From the IMG/VR virus record IMGVR_UViG_3300046004_000234, positions 1 to 35,628 of that record: a stretch of 35,628 nucleotides of DNA; one strand, 5' to 3'. Positions 16,428 through 23,610 of this stretch are shown one piece after another (position 1 is the stretch's first letter; the number at the start of each line of letters is the position of its first letter). The DNA is from a virus. The translations under genes and the position numbers were made by a program. Under the pieces are notes generated by a model. That model was given only the letters and a program-made list of their open reading frames with translations. It did not search any database and was not told the DNA's origin.

Positions 16428-17577
16428 ATGGTAACTCCTGCTGGTATGCCAGTGCATCGTTCAATTGAATCTCTTGAATCTGCATAGGCTTGTTTAAAAT
16501 CTCTAGGCTCAACACAATCCCAAAGCCTGGCACTAGTTCCTTGCCCTTCGGAACTTCTGGCTGCGATGTAGTCGGTGTTTGTGTTGTCTCTTGGGTCGTA
16601 GTCGTTGCAGTGGGCGCAGGGGAAGCTGGTATGCTCGGCATCTCCATTGCTGGTTGCTCTTGTTGCTGTACTACTGTCTCCTGCATCGTTGGTGCTATTG
16701 GACTGACTGGATTCAACGGACTGCTCATGTTCGTTACGTTGGTTGGACTCTTGGTGCAGGTATCCTGAGTCACCATCCAGCTGCTCCACACAGGCTCGCT
16801 GTAAGGTGTCGCGCAACTCGACATCCTGTTTTCCGTTACTGCTCCGATGTAATCTTCCTGACATGCTAAAGTCCTAACCTGCGTTGATACTGAACACGTT
16901 GCCGGGTCTGGTGTGCATGAATTTGACACCGTTGTCCACACGCCTTCCGTTGGTTGTCCATACGGGTCCGAGCAAACGCTTGTCTTGGTTTGCTGTATTG
17001 AGCCTGAAAAGTTTTGTGGACATACTAAGCTTTGGCTTTCAACGGCTGTTTGGCAGGTTGGCGGAGCGGCTTGGCAAGACCTGCTGATTTCAAACCATCC
17101 TGAGTCGACTGGAGAGCCGTAGGGGTCGGGACAGTTTTGTTCTCTTTTAAACGTGACCGAGCCGATTTGGTTACTCCCACAGGCCTGCCTCTCTTCGGTG
17201 ACGGCGCTGTAGGTGCAGCTTGCTTGGTTGGGTGTACAATTGTCAGAAGTAGTTGTCCAAGGGGTAAAACTCTGGCTTTGACACTGATAAGTGCGACTTT
17301 GATTGACTGAACCGCTGTGATTAGGGGCACAAGCAAGACTTTGATATTCAACATGGTCTGTACAGCTAGGCGGTACAGGTTGACCACATTCTGGAATACC
17401 TGGGTAATACTGGCAAGCAATTGCTTGGCACTGGGCAAGATCCGTTCCTTGACCAACGTAGAGACTCGAATATACCGGGCCATAACTAGTCCATTGACTT
17501 GCTGCACAATACGCGTAAACATAGCTACTCCTTATGAGAATCAGGCAGAGGAGTGATAAGGACAAAGTTTTTGCCAT
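16285..17577 (-). CDS. Exported cysteine-rich four-repeat protein, thrombospondin type 1-like
   Basis: ATG 17577 has GAGGCG upstream and gives a clean Sec signal peptide (MAKTLSLSLLCLILIRSSYV, cleavage likely after YVYA). The mature part starts YCAASQW and has a short Cys-rich head (IACQYYPGIPECG). Four tandem repeats of about 50 residues follow, with the pattern C-x4-6-E/Q-x-L/A-C-x5-G-x-V/I-x4-R/K-x3-C-x8-12-W-x6-C. Examples are EERQACGSNQIGSVTFKREQ and SQSLVCPQNFSGSIQQTKTS. A Pro/Thr/Gln stalk comes next, then a hydrophobic C-terminus GFGIVLSLEILNKPMQIQEI. Spacing and Trp placement recall thrombospondin type-1 or related disulfide modules. It is probably periplasmic or surface-exposed. The signal peptide is coded inside the upstream gene's 3' end (53-base overlap), and the stop lies 143 bases inside the next gene. 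Function unknown. Confidence 0.78.
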   Translation of the reverse strand: MAKTLSLSLLCLILIRSSYVYAYCAASQWTSYGPVYSSLYVGQGTDLAQCQAIACQYYPGIPECGQPVPPSCTDHVEYQSLACAPNHSGSVNQSRTYQCQSQSFTPWTTTSDNCTPNQASCTYSAVTEERQACGSNQIGSVTFKREQNCPDPYGSPVDSGWFEISRSCQAAPPTCQTAVESQSLVCPQNFSGSIQQTKTSVCSDPYGQPTEGVWTTVSNSCTPDPATCSVSTQVRTLACQEDYIGAVTENRMSSCATPYSEPVWSSWMVTQDTCTKSPTNVTNMSSPLNPVSPIAPTMQETVVQQQEQPAMEMPSIPASPAPTATTTTQETTQTPTTSQPEVPKGKELVPGFGIVLSLEILNKPMQIQEIQLNDALAYQQELPYELKGNQGILLELLSENAISSSFWSISADRWNNLRRHNDLQPSYSGD

Positions 17578-18043
17578 AAATCGCCTCAAACCAATCTGGG
17601 TGTAAGTCATACCATGCCTTTCTTGCTGCATCGCCAATAGCGCCGCCTATAGGACAGGGACTGCCCGACATCTCCATAGCAACCCAGTTTTCATGTGTGG
17701 CTGCACAAGCAAGAGATACTGCCGCAACCTTTAAGCCGCTGTCACTTAAGAACTTAGCCCAGCGTAAACGTACGCAGTTGTTGTCCGTAACCATAGTGCC
17801 ACCTGCTACAGAAAATACGCCCCCGTTAACAGCACCGCTGATACCAATACCGCAAACATCTTGACTGAAAGCTGACATCGAAGGAGCCATAGCAGAGGGG
17901 ACAGGTTGACCCTTATAATTAATTGTTGTTTCGTCCGCATACGCTACTCCTACGGCTAATAGACCGCCGATTAAAAAACCTAGTAGTAAGTACCCTAGGC
18001 TTTTTATATTTGATCGGCAGTGTCTGTGATGAGGTAAATTCAT
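17525..18043 (-). CDS. Exported protein of unknown function with paired cysteines (172 aa)
   Basis: ATG 18043 has AGGAAG 7 bases upstream. The N-terminus is basic and His-rich (MNLPHHRHCRSNIKS), followed by a hydrophobic span YLLLGFLIGGLLAVGVAYA and a likely cleavage site AYA/DE, so it is a Sec-exported protein or an N-anchored one. The mature domain contains MAPSMSAFSQDVCGIGISGA, GGTMVTDNNCVRLRWAKFLS and VSLACAATHENWVAMEMSGS followed by PCP. The Cys residues are well placed for disulfides in the periplasm. I recall similar proteins in freshwater and marine phages as unassigned secreted proteins. There is no lipobox, so it is not an obvious o-spanin. Its 3' end overlaps the start and whole signal peptide of the cysteine-rich repeat protein, which suggests coupled expression of two exported products. 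Confidence 0.78.
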   Translation of the reverse strand: MNLPHHRHCRSNIKSLGYLLLGFLIGGLLAVGVAYADETTINYKGQPVPSAMAPSMSAFSQDVCGIGISGAVNGGVFSVAGGTMVTDNNCVRLRWAKFLSDSGLKVAAVSLACAATHENWVAMEMSGSPCPIGGAIGDAARKAWYDLHPDWFEAIYGKNFVLITPLPDSHKE

Positions 18044-18054
18044 CTACAAGCTTC

Positions 18055-18336
18055 CTAAACTAATGCGACTACAACAAAACCAACCACGCCACCTAATACA
18101 GTAGCCACCCAGTCCATGAAATCGGCGGTGTGTTTGTCAGGGTGACGGGCATCGTATATTTCTTTTAAGGCTGCAATTACAGCCACCACTAGGATGGAGT
18201 AAGCGCCAATGAACGGTGTTAATACTGCTGCAATAATGAAACCTGATAGGAAATGCATTTGCTTGTCACAAGGCACTTTGCACACAATGCAGAACTGGCT
18301 CAAAAAAGCGTTTACTTTAGCTATCAGGTTTTCCAT
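18055..18336 (-). CDS. Small multi-span membrane protein (YfiM/DUF2279-like motif)
   Basis: A 93-residue protein; ATG 18336 follows the previous stop by two bases with AGAGGAA upstream. After a short N-terminal helix with three cysteines (FCIVCKVPC), the motif DKQMHFLSGF leads into a hydrophobic span, a second span (SILVVAVIAALKE) with KEIYDARHPDKHTADFMDWV after it, and a third hydrophobic end (TVLGGVVGFVVVALV). The spaced D-K-x2-H, K-E-x-x-D, D-F-x-D-W-x-A-T and Gly residues resemble the YfiM/DUF2279 membrane family from memory. Position just ahead of two exported proteins and the lysis genes makes an accessory holin or pinholin-like role conceivable. Membrane location is firm; function is open. 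Confidence 0.75.
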   Translation of the reverse strand: MENLIAKVNAFLSQFCIVCKVPCDKQMHFLSGFIIAAVLTPFIGAYSILVVAVIAALKEIYDARHPDKHTADFMDWVATVLGGVVGFVVVALV

Positions 18337-18338
18337 TG

Positions 18339-18548
18339 TTATTCCTCTTTAGGTTCTAGTGCTGCTTTTAACATCTTAACAAAGGCGTCTTTACCCACGT
18401 TAAGCTGGTCTAAATTAAACTGACTTGTACCTATCTTACGGTCTAGGTCAGATATGTGGTTGACCATCGCTTGTTGCTGCGGTGTCATGTCTTCAAAAAC
18501 GTAGTCTACATTGTCAAGCGTAATGGTGGTTTTTTTGGTTTCAGCCAT
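18339..18548 (-). CDS. DUF6447-like small protein
   Basis: A 69-residue acidic protein with TAGGAG upstream of ATG 18548. The sequence starts MAETKKTTITLDNVDYVFED and continues with MTPQQQAMVNHISDLDRKIG, then NLDQLNVGKDAFVKMLKAAL. The pattern is a short beta hairpin with a Y-x-x-E/D-M/L-x-x-Q turn, then two helices with Q/L/A spacing. It matches the DUF6447 family from memory, which is frequent beside tail fibre genes in T4-like and other marine phages. Its role there is unknown, possibly a chaperone or a small tail component. It sits directly after the S74 fibre gene and before the membrane protein gene, with 2 and 17 bases spacing. Confidence 0.75.
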   Translation of the reverse strand: MAETKKTTITLDNVDYVFEDMTPQQQAMVNHISDLDRKIGTSQFNLDQLNVGKDAFVKMLKAALEPKEE

Positions 18549-18565
18549 TATGTTCTCCTATAAAA

Positions 18566-19486
18566 TTAAGCAGCTTCTAAGGCAGCCACTTTAGCCTTTA
18601 ATTCGTCTATCATTGCTTGTTGTTCTTGCATAGCTTTAATCATTGCTGGAACAAGTGCAGATGTATCAACAGACCATGTTTTTTCTATGGTTTCCCCAGT
18701 GTCACCTTGAACAACGGCATCTGGCTCTACGTCAAAAAACTCTTGAGCAATAACACCATATTTAACTTGATGACCGCCATCAATCCAATTGTAAGAACGA
18801 ACTTTGACTGCGTTGATGTGAGCAATAGCAGATGGTGCATCAACAATGTTTTCTTTTAACCTGCGGTCTGATGTTGCTGTGTAAACAACGGCAGATGTAG
18901 TTCCAATCCTATCAATAACTCCACATTGTGTGCCTGCTGAAGCAAACAACATAAACCTAGAACCAGACACACTTGAGGATGTGTTTAACGCAAAGCCATT
19001 ATAAGTACCTGAATCATATTGAAAAGTTGAAAAACAAGAACCGACAGGACTTGTTACACCAACTAATAATCGACCGCTTGAGTCAATACGCATACGTTCC
19101 GTGCCATTTGTATAGAATATCTGTTTAGTATTTGCCCCAGTCATGTAAAATTCAAGAGCTTCACGTCTAGTAGTTGTAGCAAACGTAGAGCCAATATATT
19201 GAATAACAGCACCCGAAGCGTCAGTATCATTACCTAAACCAAAGTTAGTTGCACCTGCTGAACCTGCTATAGATAGATTTAATCTTTGGGCGGGACTAGC
19301 AGTGCCAATACCCACGTTACCCGAAGCATCCTTAACTAAGCCACCGTTGCCTACGTTTAGGGTGTCTGTGCTTGCGTCACCGAGTATGGTGTTCCCCGTT
19401 GTGGTGAGGTTTACGATGGTCTCTGTACCTGTGTTGGTAAGACCCGGAGTGGTGATGCCCGTGGTGCCGTCTAGCGTGATTGCCAT
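18566..19486 (-). CDS. Tail fibre protein with C-terminal S74 intramolecular chaperone
   Basis: A 306-residue protein with AAAGGA upstream of ATG 19486. The N-terminus (MAITLDGTTGITTPGLTN) is a Thr/Gly/Asn-rich fibre shaft typical of beta-structured phage fibres. The middle includes NGGLVKDASGNVGIGTASPA and GTERMRIDSSGRLLVGVTSP. The C-terminus is a peptidase S74 chaperone domain: SDRRLKENIVDAP begins at residue 206, giving the Ser206-Lys211 catalytic pair, followed by KVRSYNWIDG, YGVIAQEF and a trimeric coiled coil (QEQQAMIDELKAKVAALEA). S74 domains trimerise the fibre and then cut themselves off. It is the last of the fibre block, so it may be the distal receptor-binding fibre; which fibre contacts the host cannot be told. 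Confidence 0.9.
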   Translation of the reverse strand: MAITLDGTTGITTPGLTNTGTETIVNLTTTGNTILGDASTDTLNVGNGGLVKDASGNVGIGTASPAQRLNLSIAGSAGATNFGLGNDTDASGAVIQYIGSTFATTTRREALEFYMTGANTKQIFYTNGTERMRIDSSGRLLVGVTSPVGSCFSTFQYDSGTYNGFALNTSSSVSGSRFMLFASAGTQCGVIDRIGTTSAVVYTATSDRRLKENIVDAPSAIAHINAVKVRSYNWIDGGHQVKYGVIAQEFFDVEPDAVVQGDTGETIEKTWSVDTSALVPAMIKAMQEQQAMIDELKAKVAALEAA

Positions 19487-19496
19487 AATTTTTCCT

Positions 19497-21047
19497 TTAA
19501 GCTACTTTTACAATTATTCTTGCACGACCATCGGCTTCAATCGCAATGACTTTACCTACGGCTGCTTGATACTGCTCAAAGGTTGGGCTTGTCACTGCCT
19601 CGCCTTTAATTGCACCGTTGTCGTTTACAGGGATGATATATTGCCCTGCTGTTGCACCTAATACATTAACAGGCACTTGACCAGCAAATGCTATACGGTC
19701 TACTAACTGACGAGCTGCTTCTATTGTTTCATCAAATATTTCTTTTTCTGCATCGTATTGAGCTTCTTTATCTGCAAATGTTTCGTCTGTATCATCTTCT
19801 GCACGAACTGGTCGTTCAGGGATTATTAAATTAATAGCTTCTGCTGAACCCCAAGTGTCACCACCAACATAAGATGGGTCTGTGGATTTAACTACAAATG
19901 AAACTGCATCTGCATATACATTAGTTAATTTACCATCTGAATTAATACCAACCACATCGCCTTTGGCTAAGACAAAATCATCTGCTTTAGTCATGTATTC
20001 AGCATAGTCAGCACCAGACGCGTTAATTGTACCGCCAGCATTTATAGACCTACTTGTTACACTATCTTTACCTACTAGAAATGCTGTGTCTGCTGTACTT
20101 GCGCCCCCATAGCTTGCAGTGGACAATCCATTATTTGATGAAGCCAATATAGCGCAAAACCTTGTTCCAGCAGTTACAGCAATTGGGTTGTATCCGTTTC
20201 CTTGTGATACGACAGAAAGTCTACGGTTTGCATCTAATGCCATTCCTGCTGTGAATGTTATAGCGTTACCTGCTGTACCTGATGGGGCTGTGTACCAGTT
20301 ATGTGTACCACCATTTTGATAGTAATACGAGGCTAATGATGTTTGGTTATAAATGAAATTAGTTCCATTGTAATAAGCATTTTGAGTCATACCCATAGTA
20401 TTAGTAGCGTTATAGACTGACCCATACGTAAAATCAATTGCCCTAAATCCACTAGCACTTGTCCATGCTCTAGGCGTTACACCTAGACCTAAATTCCCAC
20501 TAGCATCTAGTGTCATTGCTGGGCTTGACCAAGTTACGGTATTACCAGCAGTGCCAGATGCCGTTGATGTGCGCCAATATGTACCACCTGTTGACTTGTC
20601 AAAGTAGTTCTGTGCAGCATATCCAGTTCCGTAGAACTTATATCCAGATAGGTATTGAAAGTTAGAGCAAAGGTTTATTCCATCATCAGTATATAAACTA
20701 CCAGCTATTGCAATATTCCCACTTCCTCCCCCTGTACTGACCAAAGCACTAGGAGTTATACCAACCCCCACGTTGCCTGATGAGTCAAGGCGCATTGACT
20801 CCGTACCCCCCTCAGCAAACGCTATGGTATCGGCAGCAGGGAAGAATATACCTGTGTTGGTATCGCCTGAGTTGGTAATGGATGGGGCTGAGGCAGAGCC
20901 GTCTGCGAACTCTATGGTCTGTGCGCCACTATTTACAACAAGCGTGCCAGTTGTAGTAGGCAGGGTTAGTACCGTTGAACCTGATACTGCTGGGGCTTGT
21001 AAGGTAACGCTCCCGCTGGTGTCACCAGCTACAATTACACTTGACAT
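19497..21047 (-). CDS. Tail fibre protein with Peptidase_G2-like C-terminal domain
   Basis: A 516-residue fibre protein with GGGAG upstream of ATG 21047. The N-terminal shaft has TLQAPAVSGSTVLTLPTTTG followed by a module (about residues 57-92, DTNTGIFFPAADTIAFAEGG) that is also present in the 491-residue fibre. A long Gly/Asn/Ser/Tyr shaft follows. The C-terminal domain starts near residue 344 with SGADYAEYMTKADDFVLAKG, a hallmark of Peptidase_G2/IMC autoproteolytic fibre domains, and ends with GQVPVNVLGATAGQYIIPV and KVIAIEADGRARIIVKVA. An acidic helical insert (RAEDDTDETFADKEAQYDAE) lies between. It probably folds as a trimer with self-processing. It lies between two S74 fibres, so three processed fibres follow one another. 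Confidence 0.85.
   Translation of the reverse strand: MSSVIVAGDTSGSVTLQAPAVSGSTVLTLPTTTGTLVVNSGAQTIEFADGSASAPSITNSGDTNTGIFFPAADTIAFAEGGTESMRLDSSGNVGVGITPSALVSTGGGSGNIAIAGSLYTDDGINLCSNFQYLSGYKFYGTGYAAQNYFDKSTGGTYWRTSTASGTAGNTVTWSSPAMTLDASGNLGLGVTPRAWTSASGFRAIDFTYGSVYNATNTMGMTQNAYYNGTNFIYNQTSLASYYYQNGGTHNWYTAPSGTAGNAITFTAGMALDANRRLSVVSQGNGYNPIAVTAGTRFCAILASSNNGLSTASYGGASTADTAFLVGKDSVTSRSINAGGTINASGADYAEYMTKADDFVLAKGDVVGINSDGKLTNVYADAVSFVVKSTDPSYVGGDTWGSAEAINLIIPERPVRAEDDTDETFADKEAQYDAEKEIFDETIEAARQLVDRIAFAGQVPVNVLGATAGQYIIPVNDNGAIKGEAVTSPTFEQYQAAVGKVIAIEADGRARIIVKVA
20491..20520. repeat. 30-bp direct repeat shared by two fibre genes, copy 1
   Basis: Bases 20491-20520 are identical to 21935-21964 in the neighbouring 491-residue fibre gene. 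Both copies code for the Ala-Met-Thr-Leu-Asp-Ala-Ser-Gly-Asn-Leu-Gly shaft motif in the same frame. Surrounding sequence differs, so this is an island of identity in otherwise diverged genes. Confidence 0.8.
20821..20855. repeat. 35-bp direct repeat shared by two fibre genes, copy 1
   Basis: Bases 20821-20855 are identical to 22268-22302, coding for the TGIFFPAADTIA part of the fibre module in both genes. Flanking bases continue to resemble each other with scattered changes. Third codon positions are also conserved, which suggests recent exchange or duplication rather than protein-level selection alone. Confidence 0.8.
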
Positions 21048-21048
21048 A

Positions 21049-22524
21049 TTATTTAACTCCCTTGAGTAAATCTATTTCTGCTTTTAATTCTTTAATAGCG
21101 TTAAGCATTAACCATGTAATTTCAGTTGCGTCAAACTTCTTAATGTATGTATCAGCTTCGTCATCTGCGTTTAATTTGGCTTGGTAAGTGTCAACGGTAT
21201 CAGGCAATACTGTCATAATCTCATCGGCAATAACACCAAGACCTTTCATGCCTTCAGTAGTACCACCCTTACCATTGTATGTCCACTCTTTAACATTAAC
21301 TTGCATTAGCTCTGCAAGACCTTTTGAGTAGTCTGTTACATTGTCTTTTAGGCGAATGTCTGATGGATTAGCCCAAGTAGTTCCAGATGCTTTTGTTGCA
21401 GTTGCACCTGTAATAGTTAAATTACCTGCTGTACTGAGCGAGCCTGTAGAAACCCCATTGGCTGAGTTAAAGAAAAGTCCACCACTATATAAATATAATG
21501 GTTTCCAAGCAACACTTGGGGCCATGGATATAATTTCTGCTGAATCATTAGATGTATTATAAGCTAATCCAAGACCTGCGCCAGTAGTAGACCCTGCATT
21601 AGGACTTATTACAGCATAAGATGAATTCCAAGTTCCTATAGAAGCTCCTTGTCCTGATGTTGTTACGACTGATAAATTACCTGTTGGAGTGCCTGTAGCA
21701 ATTCCTAATTTTCCATCAGCATCAATACGAATACGTTCGCCACTTGCATTATTAAAACGCAATCCACTAGAAACAGCATTGCCAGTTTGTATTATCCAAT
21801 CTCCCTCTGTGGCAGTTTTTATTTTAAGTGCAGCATTTGCTCCTGAACCTGAAGAAGTAGACTGAATAGTTGTTTTTATGTCGCCTGTACCTGATACATC
21901 TAATTTATTGCTAGGACTAGCAGTACCAATCCCCAAATTCCCACTAGCATCTAGTGTCATTGCTTGGGTGAAGGTAATAGCATTTCCTGCTGTTCCTGAT
22001 GGTGCTGTGAACCATTGGTGTTGACCTGCGTATTGTCTGTAATGCGTGGCCGCTGCAGTTGTTTTATAAGTCCAATTGTAAGAAGAATTTAAATAGGCGT
22101 TTGTAGCCAACTCCATTGAAGCAGCATCCGTTTGCCCAAACAAAGAAACCCCAAAAGGGAATTCAATAACTCGATATGAACTTGATTGCCAAGCACTAGG
22201 AGTTGTACTAATACCTACGTTGCCAGAAGAGTCAATTCTCATAGCCTCAGCACCACCTTCAGCAAAGGCTATGGTATCGGCAGCAGGGAAGAATATACCT
22301 GTATTAGTGTCACCAGTCGTTGTTATGGCTGGAGCAGCGGCGGAGCCTGCTGGGAATGTGGTAGCGCCACTAGCACTTAATGTGCCTGTTACCGCAGCGC
22401 CAGCGGATGTGATGGAGACGATGGTTGTTGTGCCGCTCTTGATGTCTAAGCTGCCGCTGGTGTCGACGGAGCTTATCTGTACTCCACCTACGCCAGCCGT
22501 TAATGATGATAGTGAGTTTGCCAT
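21049..22524 (-). CDS. Tail fibre protein with C-terminal S74 intramolecular chaperone (second copy)
   Basis: A 491-residue fibre protein. The N-terminal shaft MANSLSSLTAGVGGVQISSV leads into the shared module (about residues 70-105, DTNTGIFFPAADTIAFAEGG). The shaft has repeated short motifs such as MTLDASGNLGIGTASP and RIRIDADGKLGIATGTP. The C-terminal S74 domain starts with SDIRLKDNVTDYSKG (Ser388, Lys393), then LMQVNVKEWTYNGKGG, LGVIADEI and a closing helix ELKAEIDLLKG. The two S74 domains here (306- and 491-residue proteins) differ in sequence, so they are not a recent duplication of that domain. Upstream lies a duplicated ribosome binding site (two AAGGGAAACAT units) before ATG 22524. 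Confidence 0.9.
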   Translation of the reverse strand: MANSLSSLTAGVGGVQISSVDTSGSLDIKSGTTTIVSITSAGAAVTGTLSASGATTFPAGSAAAPAITTTGDTNTGIFFPAADTIAFAEGGAEAMRIDSSGNVGISTTPSAWQSSSYRVIEFPFGVSLFGQTDAASMELATNAYLNSSYNWTYKTTAAATHYRQYAGQHQWFTAPSGTAGNAITFTQAMTLDASGNLGIGTASPSNKLDVSGTGDIKTTIQSTSSGSGANAALKIKTATEGDWIIQTGNAVSSGLRFNNASGERIRIDADGKLGIATGTPTGNLSVVTTSGQGASIGTWNSSYAVISPNAGSTTGAGLGLAYNTSNDSAEIISMAPSVAWKPLYLYSGGLFFNSANGVSTGSLSTAGNLTITGATATKASGTTWANPSDIRLKDNVTDYSKGLAELMQVNVKEWTYNGKGGTTEGMKGLGVIADEIMTVLPDTVDTYQAKLNADDEADTYIKKFDATEITWLMLNAIKELKAEIDLLKGVK

Positions 22525-22525
22525 T

Positions 22526-22547
22526 ATGTTTCCCTTATGTTTCCCTT
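22526..22547. repeat. 11-bp tandem duplication carrying two ribosome binding sites
   Basis: ATGTTTCCCTT occurs twice back to back (22526-22536, 22537-22547). On the minus strand this reads AAGGGAAACAT twice directly before ATG 22524, so the fibre gene has two Shine-Dalgarno sites, at short and long spacing. The upstream gene's TAA (22548-22546) touches the first unit. Confidence 0.75.
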
Positions 22548-23574
22548 ATAATACTAACCAGCTATAGCCTGCCGGGATCGTGACTACCGCACCCGCATTT
22601 ATCGTGATTGGCCCCTTGCTCATAGCAGACTTGCCTGTGGATAGTGTGTAGCTTGTGGTAACAATTAGTTGGTTCTCTTGGAACACTTGGTCACCACCTG
22701 CACCTGTTGCACCACCCCCAATAGATCCCCAATCGGTGCCGTTATAGCCTTCAAAATCACCCGTGCTACTATTAAGACGAACCATGCCACTTGCAGCCGC
22801 AGGGCGTTGGCCTGTCGTACCGACAGGCGTAATGAGCGCACCTGTTGCAGCCGTGCCTACAAAAGCAGAGAATGTACCCGTCGTAGCAGATACAGCCGCA
22901 GGGGTTGTTGCGCCTAGAGTGCCATTTAATGCGGCATTTACTGTAGTGGCAGTCAGGGAAGTAGCCGTTGCCGCACCTAAAGCAGGGGTTACTAGCGTAG
23001 GTGAGGTGCTGAATACTAAGTTAGTGCTGGTTGTACCCGTAGCACCAGAGGCCGTGTAGCCTGTAATATTATTAAATGCTGTAATGCCTGCAGAGGAAGC
23101 GTTGGTACCGCCAGAAGCTACTGGAAGCGCTGTGGCAAGAGTAAGAGATGCAAGATGCGTAATCGCGTCCACTACATTCGTACCATTATTAAACACAAAC
23201 ATAGACTTGCCTGCAGGTACTATCACACCCGTTCCCGTGGTGTTCTTAACGGTCTTAGCCGCAGTGGTAGTGTTGTTTACCAAATATAACTTTTCAATCT
23301 GACAGCCTGCTCCAAGGATTAAACTGCCTACATAACCAATGCCCGCGCCGCTCTCTGTAATATTTAAACGTAAGTTACGCGCAGTTTGGGCAGCATTAGT
23401 ATCCGTTAAAGTAACCGTAACATCGGCAGCAGAACTATAGGCCACGTCCGCAGATCCTGTGATAGCCTCGGTTAAGGCTGTTCCAAGGTTGACATTTGTG
23501 GTCGCGCCCCACGTACCCGCTTGGGCACCCGTAGGGATGAGCTCTATTTTTAATGATGAATAGGTTGAAGCCAT
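22546..23574 (-). CDS. Fibre-type structural protein with conserved attachment N-terminus (342 aa)
   Basis: ATG 23574 has AAGGA upstream. The N-terminus MASTYSSLKIELIPTGAQAG, then TWGATTNVNLGTALTEAI, is a recurring attachment module seen in many marine phage fibre proteins from memory. A beta-rich, Thr/Ala/Gly shaft follows, with repeated LTLATALPVASGGTNASSAG and TPALGAATATSLTATTVN. The last 45 residues (QLIVTTSYTLSTGKSAMSKG, then PITINAGAVVTIPAGYSWLV) resemble the end of the 247-residue fibre protein, so both carry the same C-terminal cap. No chaperone domain is present. It probably forms a stable fibre or adapter on which the processed fibres are built; the arrangement is inferred. Confidence 0.84.
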   Translation of the reverse strand: MASTYSSLKIELIPTGAQAGTWGATTNVNLGTALTEAITGSADVAYSSAADVTVTLTDTNAAQTARNLRLNITESGAGIGYVGSLILGAGCQIEKLYLVNNTTTAAKTVKNTTGTGVIVPAGKSMFVFNNGTNVVDAITHLASLTLATALPVASGGTNASSAGITAFNNITGYTASGATGTTSTNLVFSTSPTLVTPALGAATATSLTATTVNAALNGTLGATTPAAVSATTGTFSAFVGTAATGALITPVGTTGQRPAAASGMVRLNSSTGDFEGYNGTDWGSIGGGATGAGGDQVFQENQLIVTTSYTLSTGKSAMSKGPITINAGAVVTIPAGYSWLVL

Positions 23575-23610
23575 GTTTTAGTCCTTCAGATTTGAGTCCA
23601 TTTTACAGTA

